From Phoenix dactylifera (lineage: Eukaryota > Streptophyta > Magnoliopsida > Arecales > Arecaceae), in the NCBI RefSeq assembly GCF_009389715.1, contig NC_052397.1, forward strand, positions 15,696,129 through 15,760,128: 64,000 nucleotides of DNA, in the 5' to 3' direction. The position numbers and the translations under genes were made by a program. A model generated the notes under the pieces. It saw nothing but the letters and a program-made list of their open reading frames with translations, had not been told where the DNA came from and searched no databases. Shown in pieces: positions 10,922 to 22,608 of the stretch; positions within the stretch are counted from its first letter, which is position 1; every line of letters starts with the position of its first letter.

Positions 10922-13675
10922 TGATATTAGTATCACTTGCTTTCTCTAGTTACTAAATTTGTTACTGCGTTTCTGTTTTATTATACTTTTTGTAATGTTT
11001 TGTCGCCTGTAAGAGGAAAATTTCAGACAGGGCACAAGTTTTTGATCTTGGATATCTCAGTTAACTTGATGGGTGGATGACACTAAGATCAACCACCAAA
11101 ATAAAATTTTTATCTCAGTTGAAAGGGATATCCTGATCTCTTGATATCTTCTGCGATATATAGTAACCAAGATATTGAAATATAGCTAGTATAGTAAGAT
11201 CAAATCTAATGATAATTTTACATAAAAATAGGGCAAGGTGAAAGGCTTTGATGATTAATTTACGCCAGCAAGTATCTTTTAGGGGCTAGGATGGAACCTC
11301 TCTTATCTCTTCCCATGAACATGGCATCCTAGTAGTATATGTAATAACCCACGACCTCATCCAAAAAAGCTAGCTGAAAGATATTATTTGGTTTTTTTGT
11401 TTTATATAGGTACAATGGTCGGTAGTCCATATAGGCCATAGACCAAGCTTGCTCAGATACTATTTGTAACAATAAAAAATTTTATCTAAAAAGACTAATC
11501 TGAAGATATTATTTGTTTTTTTTAGCCCACTGTAAATATCTAATATCTACCTAATACATAGTCAATATGAATAAACAAATATGGGCACGGATTCTCATGG
11601 TATCAAAGTTTTTTTAAAAAAAAATAGGGATAGAACCAAAGCATATTGAGGTCTTCTTTTGCGTTTGTACTTATTCTTGCACTTTATTGCAAGACCTTAA
11701 TTATTCAGTTACGTTATCAACTATCCATTCAATTTGCATCCTGTCGTTTGACATAAAAGTAGAGCATAAAATCTTCCTTTATGGTATATTATGTAGGCAC
11801 CCTTTAACACCCTTACCCTGCGGACGCTCTTTTGAGCAAACACCTAGTCTGTAGACGCTAGGAAAGAAAACAGCAGCCTGATGGAAACCCTAGAGAAATT
11901 GTGGTCTCAGTCCATTGTGGTGGCATGAAGGTGGAATCCCAACCCATGTCCTAAAGATAAAAAGGAAGAAGAAGGGTCACAATCCACGGCTGTTCTTTCT
12001 TTATTCTCTTTGAATAAGGGAGCCTCACGCCCTTACTAATAATTTAATAAAGGAATCGAAACTTCAAAAAATAATAATAGATTCCAAACATAGAGATGAT
12101 CCCCTTCTATATAATATTGAAATGTTTTGTCTAATTAACATTAATTAATCTTAATGACGAGAGACTCACAAAGGACAGCTACCATGTGATGCAAGGATTG
12201 CATGGAATCCAACATCCGACTTTGACCAGGTTTCAGCCTAAGAGCTCGTATTTAATATTTAGATTGTAGCAAGGACAGAGCTATGGATTCGGACTACGAG
12301 CCACTAAAAAAATTGGTTTTTTAACTGCCATCGAGATTACCAATTCAAGCAGCCCACGTGAAAACCACCCAATACCTACCCCCGAGACACCCAGAATAAG
12401 GTAGTCAATCATCTGAGAAGCCGACACCACCATTTTCTTCTGATTGGCTCCGAGTTGGTTGGCTTCCACTGCCTCCTCTTATCGTCGGTGACTCCTCGGA
12501 TACCTCCTTGCCCTCCAATTCCTTGTGCTGCTCCACATTTGAGTTTGAACATTTGCCCCAAAAATATTCTTTAGATTTAAAAAAAGCGTTGCATTTCAAA
12601 GTCTATTATTTTTTGATTTTTTTTAGTTGCATCCGTACCCGTACTCTATGATACATCTGTTTCAGTTAAAAAAAAAAAAAAACACTTGCTCAACCAGTTA
12701 ATCCTACATGAACAGAATTTCTTGTCCTGAACTGATGGAAGAGAAGCAACTGAAAGGAGTTAATATGAGTTGTAGCCACAGTTGAGTTTGCAGGGAAATG
12801 AGAGAACTTGGATAGAGCTTCTAGTGAGAGCAGCTATGATGGTGTTGAGAAGGAGAAGAGCATCAGAGGACCGATCTAGCGCCATGCGGGATCACTGCAT
12901 TGCTTTAAGATTGGTCCACCAGCAGATAGGTGAGTGAAGGAGGAGAGGCATCCTAGTAGATGGTGGAGAAGTGGACCCTGCAATTCAATTATTCATGGTT
13001 GCCTCCTGCATATTCTCACCAGAGGCATGTTCTTATGTACACATTGTTGCAGGTTTCCATCACCCACACATGGCATGTGCCACATCCTTCTCCAACTCAT
13101 GCATGGGCTCCATGGCTCGTGCCGCACACAAATGAGAAAAACTTCTTGCGGGTAGATTTTGCTCCTCTCTTCTAACAAAAGGACAATCGTGTCGGCATCA
13201 TTTACCTGTCGGTATCGTTTACACTGTGAGTGCACCGAGCCGGTGCCGTAGAACGCACCGCCAGATTAATCACGACCATTCCTTACAGAAGCACCAGAAG
13301 CCTAGACATGGACTCAGAATCACACAAGTGGAGGGCAACTGACAACTTGATATAGAAAGCCATAGTGGAGACCATCATTGGTTTTGTCGCTTTTACCCAA
13401 ATCCATCTCCTAACAGTGTCATCGGACCTGTGACACCAATATCAACTAGACAGAGAGGAAGTCCATAGTCTACACTGGCGGCTGAATCCTAAAGATTGTC
13501 TGCTACCAGCAACATTCAAACCTTTCAGCCCGGCACTAGTCAAGTGTCCCAAATTCCACACGATATGTTCTTTCTCTGTTTTTCTGAGTCACCTTTTCAA
13601 TATTCATATTGCCGCTTCCACTACAGCTCCTCAACAAGATCACATCCATCAAAAGCTGGCCATACTAAATCTTTT
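10920..13675. other. Intergenic, no gene seen
   Basis: AT-rich sequence. Around 11340-11620 it holds a degenerate dispersed repeat (CTCATCCAAAAAAGCTAGCTG and following), also present near 50190-50570 and 54280-54700. Open frames at 12281-13235 lack any recognised motif. Confidence 0.5.
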
Positions 13676-13775
13676 CTTTTCCCTTTTTTTTTGCTGAAAC
13701 AAAAGATTTATATATTTTTAGTACAAATACATTCAATAAAGTCAGAAAATAATAAATCCAAGATATATCTCTGGA
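13676..13775 (-). mobile_element. LINE 3' end fragment
   Basis: On the minus strand this reads a short 3' untranslated stretch (complement of ATTCAATAAAGTCAGAAAAT) ending TTTCAGC and an A-run. The same tail, with the same CAATAAAGTCA block, ends the LINE at 60977-61515. Confidence 0.5.
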
Positions 13776-14224
13776 GTGACTAGCATTCAAAAGGTAGAAG
13801 CAGTGAAATTAGCCAGGCTTTTCGGGATCCTTCACACTGCTCTCAAATGGAACGTTCAAAAAGTGTGGTGCCAAACTTTAGAGCATTCTTATCCACGACC
13901 ATAAAGCAAAACGTGGAAAAGGATTAGAAATTCAATTTGGAATCACAGCACTTTATAGTGTAGATCATATTTACATTCCTATCTGCAACATAAGGACAGA
14001 CCGACCATCATTTTATGGTTACAGATGACAGATTCTGTACAGGTTTTCGAGTTTCTTTCTATTCCTAATCCAAGGGAGAGGAGCCCCTGTTAAACAAATG
14101 ATGGAAAGGCTAATCAGTACTTCGAGTTCACTTTCCCATAGGTTCCCTACCTTTGGCAGAGAGGCTGTATATTGTGGGATATTATTTTGGTGAAACCTTA
14201 TGTACAGAACTGGACCAGGAAATT
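13776..14224. other. Probable 3' untranslated region and downstream of the ACT-domain gene
   Basis: No separate gene is seen. The part nearest 14225 is the expected 3' untranslated region of the minus-strand ACR gene. Confidence 0.5.
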
Positions 14225-16957
14225 CTAGGAGTAAGACCTGACCAAGCCTAAGTTATAAAGAGATCTGGACTTGAAGAGACCACCAAAGAGAAATCTGGTA
14301 GGAGCCTCCTGAGGTGGAGATTTGGGCTCATCTACATGGCCCTTCACTTGCAGTACAGTTAGGCCTATCGCCTGCCGGATAGCATCCAAGGTCTTGGCAT
14401 CAACTGAATTACCAGCAGCATCACGGACGTAGAAAGTGTTGACGGCTTTTCCTCCTCGCGTTGATACTTCTGCTCTTATGACAGTTAGGCCATTTTCACG
14501 GAAGATGCGAGTAACATCTGATAGCAAACCTACTCTATCACTCGTACATAACTCCAGCTTCAGACCCTGCAAGCCATATATAATATGATTGAGATTGAGG
14601 CAGTGTTGGTTTTTTCTAAGAAATTCAGTAAGATGCTTCAACCAGATCAAGCATTCAGTGCATGTATTAGCAGGGGACCAACAAAGGTTGTAGTAAAGAT
14701 AATCTCTATTTCTTCTTATATGTGAAAAGTTTTATGTCATATTATCATTGTTTTCCATGGCTCCAAGCTCAAAGCAGAATGAGATGTAGGACTTCATCTA
14801 ACACAATGTAAGCCTTCTTCTCCATTCGAAACTGAATTGCCGGCAAAAAAAAAATTGAGCAAAGATTATCTTTTTAGTAATTACCTCAGACACTCTTCTC
14901 TCAATAGCTGCTTCGAGACACTGGATCACACGCTGTCTCTCAGCTTCTGAGTTAACTGGTGACCCATCTATATGCCGGATATAATATTCCTTCAGGAAGA
15001 TAAGAAGATAAAACATGTAAGGATAACATTCTTTGAAGTGAAGGGCTAAAAACTTCATACTAACTACACAATAATAAAGTTGAAACCTTGTGATGTACCT
15101 GATAAGCTTCTGGGCCCTCAGTATCGACGTTACCATGGAAAACCACATACTGCATATCCGTCAGGGTGCAAACTGTGTCGAAAAGAAGCTTTGGCCTATC
15201 CTTACACCGAATGGTCACCACAGAATAATCCTTATCAAACCAATTGACAACAGTCACATTTGGCCTATGGCTTTCATTCCCAGTATCCTTATCAGACCTC
15301 TCATAATCCCGATCGGCAAACATCATCTGATGGAGCCTTCGATCTGTGTGGGTGACCCCCATAGAAACTGCTGTCTTGGCTCCTCGGGTAATGTTGTTCC
15401 CTTTAAGCACATTGCAGAGAAGCTCCTTGATTCTAGAAAGCCTTTCTGTTTCAGTGATAGCCAAACCTGTCTCCTCATCGGTCACTTGCATCACCGATGC
15501 CGCTCTAGTATTGTGTGTCCACACCTCCGCATTCACCACATTGCACTTCAGGCTCGTGAGCACCGCACTCACTTCAGAAAGCAACCCAGGTCTATCGGTC
15601 CCCGTTAACTCGATTACCGTATAATCCGAGGAAGGTGCTACATCCACCGATCTCCTGCGTGAGGGTACAAAAGAAGAATCTGCCCCCAAGGACTGCAATA
15701 AACCCAACCACATACATGGCTCATCAACATAGGCACATAATTATAGGAAATAAGCATTACAGTGAGGCATGAATACTCCACCTTGCGTATATAATCCGCT
15801 ATTTCATGGAGCTTACTTTCTTCCCTTATTTTCTTTCCATCTCGATCCGTCACATTAAAAACTGTCAAAATCCACGATCACTTCCAGTGAGGAAAAGATT
15901 TTTCACTATTGATTGCAGTAAATGAGACAGAGCAATAAGGAAAAAAAAATTGTTTACCATCCATGAACCATCCACCATCAGAGGATATATAAGCCTTCCT
16001 GGTGATAAGGTTCAGATCAGTAAGGACCTGAACTACTTCTAAAAGAATTCCATACTTATTTGCACTGTCAACCTAAAAAGACCCAAAATTTCGACAAGTT
16101 ATCAGCATAACAACCACAAAACATGTATTCAAAACAAGGAATCAACAGAGGAAGAAATCGACTCTTACCCGAACAACTGTTGCATTAGCGCAGGATTCAT
16201 TGTCAATCACGACCCTAACAAGTGAACGAGATGAAGAGTTTCACAATATCAGATTCTGGAACGGAATAGAAAATCTAATAGCAATTGCCCTAAAGAATCA
16301 CAAAATTACCTTGGAGGGTTCATCCTTCGGATGAATTTTTCAATCTCATCATCGCTGTCCCACGATGGACTCAGATCCCCTTCTACAAAAAGTAACCCCA
16401 GTACTCAGACACCAGAAACAAATTTTCTCGAACAAAATAGAAAAAAAGAGGCACCGAGACAAGAGATGATCATAATTCACAAAGAAGCAAAACTTTTCAA
16501 TTATTCACAACATAAATCATCAAGTCACAAGAAAACCTACCAAGCACTAATGCAAAAGACCAATTTTTAACCAAAAAACGGAAGGAAAAAAGTTCAAGAT
16601 TTTTTTTCAGCATCTCCGGCAAGGAAAGGGAGGAAAACGAAGAAAAACTAAACCTAATGACCTAGCACGCACTAGAAATAAATAGGGGAGAAATTTTCAA
16701 GATTTCCAGCGAGAAAAAAAGGAAACCCCACGAATCCAATAAACCAAACCAGCCAAACAGCAAGTAAAACCCACGAAATTGGCAAAAACGCGAGAAGAAG
16801 AAGAACAATTTGCTAACATACTCAAAACCCACCAAGGAATCCTCCAAGAATCCACGAATACCGATTAAAGAAACTACAGAACCTTCAAAAGAGCCGGAAA
16901 AATAAAGGGGGAGGGTGGGTTTTGGACTGGGAATAAGAAGAGATAGATACCCATCAT
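14225..16957 (-). CDS. ACR4: ACT-domain-repeat protein (ACR4/ACR5 type), eight coding exons
   Basis: Coding exons on the minus strand are 16957-16951, 16382-16310, 16214-16169, 16072-15958, 15861-15782, 15692-15099, 14989-14885 and 14566-14225. All introns are GT...AG and the sum is 1362 nt (453 aa), normal for the family. The protein starts [19 protein letters not shown] and carries four ACT domains: one after RRMNPPRVV, one at [19 protein letters not shown], one at [17 protein letters not shown] and one at [18 protein letters not shown]. It ends [13 protein letters not shown]...GLVRSYS. ACT domains bind small molecules, usually amino acids, and plant ACR proteins are thought to sense amino acids; no enzyme domain is present. 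No break is seen. Whether it is the ACR4 or ACR5 orthologue is uncertain, and it is not the CRINKLY4 receptor kinase that shares the symbol. Confidence 0.93.
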
Positions 16958-17423
16958 GGGCGAAGGAATCGAAGCCGAACCGAGGGCGCTCCGCCTTCCT
17001 TCTTTCCTCTGTTTCTTTCTTTCTTTCGCTCGCTTGGTGAAGAGGAGGAAAAGAGAAGTCTTGGAGGGCAGACAGCGGCCACCACCGATATCTCTCTGGT
17101 GCTCGCTCGCTCGAATAGGGGTAGGAGGCGAGAGCGAGGGGGGCGGGGAGGAGAGACGAACGTTTCCGATGGCAGAAAGAGGTGCGCTGTCGCTCTATAA
17201 CGTTGCCTTTTTTCCAGAGGGGTTTCTCTCTCTCTCTCTCTCTCTCTGAGTTGGCACTCGGTGGCCTAACTGCGCATGTTAGCAAGGGGCGGTTCTAGCC
17301 TAAAAGAAGAGAGAGGGTGTAATTTTTTTTTGCTTTTTTTGTTATGATAATATGAGCTACGACACCTTGTTGCTGGTTTTATTTGGAAAGGCTAGAGCGA
17401 CTCGGATTGGGTTTAGGGTTAGG
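16958..17423 (-). promoter_or_regulatory. 5' untranslated region and proximal promoter of the ACR gene
   Basis: The stretch is GC-rich with a CT run at 17225-17247 (GA on the sense strand), which is common in plant 5' leaders. About 170 bp further up, GTTTAGGGTTAGGG (17410-17423) gives a telo-box on the sense strand, an element typical of promoters active in dividing cells. The transcription start itself cannot be fixed from sequence. Confidence 0.5.
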
Positions 17424-19629
17424 GTAAGATACGCAATTTTTGGAAGTATAGGAAGTGGATTCATGGGTTGAGTAGATTTCGAAGGTGATCTTTAATATTT
17501 TTTCTTTTGGTAAATTAGAATATGTTATTGGAGGAATGGTAGGAGTGATCAAGATTCAGATGGTCATGTAGTGATGCTGATGGCAATATTTTGTCTAAAT
17601 TAATTAGGCCAGATCGATCCTCAGGAAATTGATTGACTAATATTCTGTTTAAACAGAAAATAATACAGACCAATGAATGTGGATAATGCATTCGAATAAT
17701 ACAACTATGTCTTTAATATATTTCTGGTGTGGAGTTAAAGTGAATTTTATGTTTTGCAAACTCCATTGGTGTCTAAGATATTTTTTGTTACTTTCACCTA
17801 ATAAAGCATTTGAAATTATGTTGAAGATTTGATTATATGAGGGATGGTCCAAATTGATATAATGTAATCTGAAAAGTATAGGACATTTTTATCGTTTAAA
17901 ATTGATGTATAACAAATTAGGCGGAGAAATTATTGCGATTTTAGGCTGTTATCCTATCAAAACCAACCTCAACTTGATAGTTTGAGTTCCTTACCAACTC
18001 CTTTATCTTTCTCATTACCTTATGTCTCACCTTTTATAGAGGCATGTCATTTCACAACCAAATCAATTATGTATTTAGTTGCATCTGCCCAAAACCTATC
18101 CCTTCCTCCTACGCAGTCCTCCTTGAATGGCATTACATTATTTGGAGTTTTTAAATAATACGTCATTTGGATGACAAGAGCAATGGAACTTCCAAAATTG
18201 ACCTAAAAATTTGATAAGGTCGGCAAGTGTTTGGACACACTTGCGGTTCAGCATCTTCATCCAGGCTCACCTCCTACTAAATGTCAGAATGTGTAGAGAA
18301 AGGAAAGAAAGCCAAAGTGATTTATGTGAGTGTCTTTAGATTTTTCTTTCTAATACCAACTAGATGATAATCACAAAGGTCTTTGGTCAAGTTGTGACAA
18401 GTGTGCAAAATTGACTAGAACGAGCAATCATACTAGTGACCAAGTAAAAGATAATCAAACTTTATCCAAGCAAAGAATATTCTAGAGGTTTAATCATTAG
18501 ATTATCTCTCCATAGGGCAAATAAAAATTGAAAATTTCGATAAGAATTTTTCTCTAAGTTGACCCTACGAGTATATAAATAAAGGGTCCGTAACATATTT
18601 AAATTGTGGTTAACTAGCTAAGTGTCAACTTCAAATCAAAAGAACCAAAAAGAAAATCTAATGTGTAGTTGTTTGTTGAACTATAAATAACAAATCATGG
18701 CCTTCATTGATGGGTAAATTAAGATAAAAACAAAAAGGTCTACTAAGGATTGTGTTCCTTAATGGTTTTAAGAGCCGGAACTTCATGAAGCAATAAAATT
18801 GATCATAAAGACACATGTCCATTCTTTTTCACTATGATATGAGGATATCAATTTAGAAGCTAGATAAAAAGGCTTAAGCATAGATATATGGCATGGTAAA
18901 TGCACCAAGAACCACATTACTCCAATAATAAGAAAGAATTATGAGGTATCAAAAGATCGATGGAATATGTACAGTTAAGCGAAAAAGTTACAAAAAGTGA
19001 AGGATACTCTAGCCAAAAAAATTTAGCATATATTTTTCCACCCAAACAGGTTTGGCATATATATAATAGAATTTAACATAACAAAAGCTAACATTGCATT
19101 GATGGATGCTATAAGAAATGTTGGATGGCACAAGGTAAATGTTCAGCCCTCCATATGCTGTGCAAAATTTTTGCCGATGAAGTTCTTTTCTCCTTACACT
19201 CTTTGCTAGATTAGAAATTTGCTGGCAAAAGAATGCAAAGATAGGAAGCTAGGAAGCCCCAACCATACAATCATAGATCGTCTAGACCAACGATGTATGC
19301 ACATAATCTCTTAGGAATATGATATTGTATGGTTGGGAAGAGAAAGTTTTTTATAAAAGGATGGGAAGAAGATAGTCACAAAAAGAAATGGTATCCATAG
19401 CTTGATAAATCCTACACATCTCACTGCCCAGCCTTTCCAACAAGAATTTTTAGTTTTTTCTTCACCCCCATCTCTGGCTGCCTTCTTGTGGCTGCCCTCA
19501 AAATATCAGTGGTGAGGCCGGATTAGACATTCCCCTCCCTCCCTAGGTTGGCCTCATCACTAGTGGCTCTTAGTCCAAGGATAAGGGCAAAATAAATCCC
19601 CATGAAGGGCACAAATATCTTTCCAAACC
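17424..19629. other. Intergenic, no gene seen
   Basis: AT-rich single-copy-looking DNA. No open frame with a recognisable domain, no clear terminal repeats. Confidence 0.5.
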
Positions 19630-19646
19630 AAAAATCCTATTCTCAT

Positions 19647-20028
19647 ACCACCAAGGTGGTAGCCCAGTTGGAACGGGGCGTTTGCTTCCAACCAAGTGGT
19701 TCCAGGTTCGAAACGCGCGGGCGTCGATTAAATTCGGAGACCGGATGCCCCACGCCTGGACACGGGATCTGGAAGCGCTACTGGTCGGCTGGTAGCCTGG
19801 GTGGTGCCAGGTGTGACGTACTCACACGGAGGGTCGGGTCGGATAAAACTGAGCCGGCCCACGGGTGGGGAGGGTATGAGTAAAATAGGTCGGAGTGCCC
19901 AACACACGACTCGGTCTACCCGCATCGAACATTCTCCTGGCGGGGTGGGGGCCCAGTGGTCGGGGCTGCAACGCGGGGGTGGGGCTTGTCCCTTCCTCCC
20001 CCCTTCCCCTTTTTTTTCAGCAAAAAAA
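19647..20028 (+). mobile_element. Full-length tRNA-derived SINE with 17-bp target duplication
   Basis: The 5' end is tRNA-like, with a pol III A box (TAGCCCAGTTGG) and a B box (GGTTCGAAACG) about 45 bp apart. A GC-rich body follows, ending CCTTTTTTTTCAGC and an A-run. The target duplication AAAAATCCTATTCTCAT lies at 19630-19646 and again at 20029-20045 with no mismatch, so the insertion is complete and fairly young. The SINE codes for nothing and must use a LINE reverse transcriptase; its TTTTCAGC tail matches that of the LINEs in this window. Confidence 0.9.
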
Positions 20029-20045
20029 AAAAATCCTATTCTCAT

Positions 20046-21900
20046 CATCCCAAAAGGACAGACAGCGTCAAAACAGGGCTTGCTTTGCTTGATGTACAGA
20101 AGTGTTAGGAGATGTTCAAAGGAAGTGGCAGTCACCCTTTGCTTTTACTCAGAGGGCATCAACTCAATAAAGAGGACTACCAACTTGACAATGTGCCTGA
20201 AATAGTACCTTTCATTGACCCTATTCTTGGGGTCAACAGAAGGTACTCATCTTCTATTTGAGCCCTATGCTTTTTTTTCCTTCCTCGACTTCGCAGTGTT
20301 GGTGCTTGACCGTACCATCTACAGCGCGTCAACGTCGCAAATCGCAGAAAAATAGTCACATGTAGAAATATAACAATAGATTTGTTTACAATATTATATG
20401 TGAAAACGAAATATATGCAAATTCAAATAACTAGATATTTGGATATGTCAGTCATCTATCAAACGTGAGACAGATTAACATTCTATAACAAAAAATGAAA
20501 CATTTTTTACTTTGAGAGACACTAACTTAAGTGTGTGCATATTTGGTTTAACGGTGTCCATAATATAGTAATTATGTGCATGTTCATCACTCGATAATTG
20601 TGTGCAACTTCATATTAACTGTGTCCAACGAGATAGAAAGTGTGTGCATAACTGGCTTATTTGTTTCTATTATATTGCAAGTGTGTGCATCTTTATATTA
20701 GCACTTTGCAAGGAAGCAATTTTTAATTCAAAATATAAAGATTTGTGCTGAAGTATGTTTAGTCTCATATCAGTTATTCGTAAAAAAATTTTAAATATTT
20801 ATGTAAGACTAAGGAACTCAAAAAAATATTCTCACATTTGAGATGAAAATTAAAAATGATAGACTTGAGAGACAAGATTGTTGGCAATGAAGTCGGGGGA
20901 GAAGGATCGGGGATCTGAACTAGAAATATGGAGGGGTAGTATGGTTACTGGATTGTTTAGAGGACCAGGATTTTTTCAAAAAAAAGAAATATTGCAGCTG
21001 GACTGAATGTTAAAAAAGTGAGGCCTTTCTGCTACTACCCGTGCCTTCAAAAAAAAACAAAATAATGAAAGGGATTGAGTCTCTCCAGTTGAATCCTGAA
21101 TTGGAGCACATACTTCTCAAAGTTTTTTTGTTGGAATGGTCTTACACTTTAACATGGCATCGAGTATATCCAATCTCTTAAGTTGATGGTATTAACTTCC
21201 TTTAAAAAAAGGTTGAAGAAAAGTATTATGGCAACTTTACAGCCTTCCAAAATGACTCTGAATGCCCAGTTGGATAGATAAATGATGGAGAATTGGAAAT
21301 TGCCAAAGGATATATATTGGATGTCCCCCCACCCTAATGGATGAAGCTATGTGGCCGTGTGTATCTCTACATAGTCCAACTGGGGAAGTGGATTGGTCCA
21401 TTAAAGGAGGGCAATAAGCTTAGTGGAAACATAAAGGACTTCAGCCTCCATTTGAACAGGTGTGACTGGGGCTTTAAGTGGCTTTCCTATGTGCACATTT
21501 CTATTATGTATTTTTTTTTTATGCATTCGGATGTTGTGCCCAATTGACTCCTAAAGTCTATTGAAAACGATATAAAAAGGTTTCATCCATATCATCTTTG
21601 CAATGTCGAGGTCAAGATTCAAAGCGGGCAACATGACGCTTCATCATGTCATGTATTATATCGTCAAGTTTTGCCCAAGTTTGATGTCATGTCATTATGT
21701 GACAATTATTTATTCTAAAAGCAGAAGAGCAACAATTATTTATTACATTATATATACGCCATAACTCATTGGCCACTTACTTCTAAAATGATAGCATGAT
21801 GCAGATTATCTACCAATGGATTTCTCCCACGTCGGAGCTCAGAAACCTCACAAATTTGGATCTAGGATCTTTTAATAAATTCTGCGATATCTCGTCGGAA
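20046..21900. other. Intergenic, with a TGTGTGCA-rich patch
   Basis: No gene is seen. Between 20530 and 20690 the motif TGTGTGCA or a close variant occurs five times at 30-45 bp spacing. A plus-strand open frame at 21341-21547 has no recognised motif. Confidence 0.45.
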
Positions 21901-21914
21901 AAAAAAGTCTACGA

Positions 21915-22012
21915 TGCCTCGAACCAGAATTCGAACCTGCTTCGATCGTAAGCGAATCTGGTCGACCCATCTTCATCCAAAAACTGTATACTGGGCTAAA
22001 CCACATCTCCCC
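21915..22012 (-). other. Possible pol III promoter (tRNA-like or SINE head)
   Basis: The minus strand reads TTTAGCCCAGTATAC, an A-box-like block, followed about 50 bp later by GGTTCGAATTC, a good B box. It does not fold into a clean tRNA because the expected G-C pair closing the T loop is missing. It may be the head of a second SINE family, but no target duplication was found. Confidence 0.35.
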
Positions 22013-22608
22013 TAGTGTACAAGGTCTCATTGATGCTAATTTACTTCAAATGATGGACTTCCTCCAAAATTGTTATTTCTTTTATTATAAAACCATCCCA
22101 TAAACTAATTCAACATTGAATTAAACTCAGTTGACAATAAACTAATGCTTGCTGTAGGATATTTAGCTAGTAGTGATCATAATTGATAATAAGAAAACTG
22201 AACAACATTATCTGATTATTTTACTGTTGACTACTAAATCAAGATTCCTTTTATATACAGCTTGGAATTGGGCTTGGGCTGGATTGTTTACCGTGGAGTC
22301 TTGCATTAGGTCGGGCAAGTGTCTGGGTCAAGCTTCAATATATCAACCCCATAAATTTTGAATCGGACACCGATTGATGCATACTGTCAAATCCAATAAA
22401 TATTTGATTGGACACGGAATCGCTCGTCTCCACGGTGTCTTCGTTTTTGGGTCAGAGTCAGTGGCTTGGATCCGGTCTCCCACACAAGCGTGTCTCCCGT
22501 CACTTGCCGGCTCCGCACCGCACGCCTGATGTCCCTTGCCCCCTCGGATGCCGAGGAACAAAAAATAACAGCATGGTAATATTATTGCCAAATTTGGATT
22601 TTCGTGGG
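22013..22608. other. Intergenic, no gene seen
   Basis: No recognisable coding or repeat structure. Confidence 0.4.

Noticed and set aside
12934-13235. Short open frames on both strands
   Set aside because: No recognised motif, no splice context, mutually overlapping.
16956-17249. 97-codon plus-strand frame MGEGIEAEP...
   Set aside because: It is the antisense of the ACR 5' leader and its CT repeat.
17409-17426. Interstitial telomere
   Set aside because: Only about two TTTAGGG units, more consistent with a promoter telo-box.
21915-22012. A genuine tRNA gene
   Set aside because: The T-loop closing pair and the cloverleaf stems are not satisfied; kept only as a possible pol III head.
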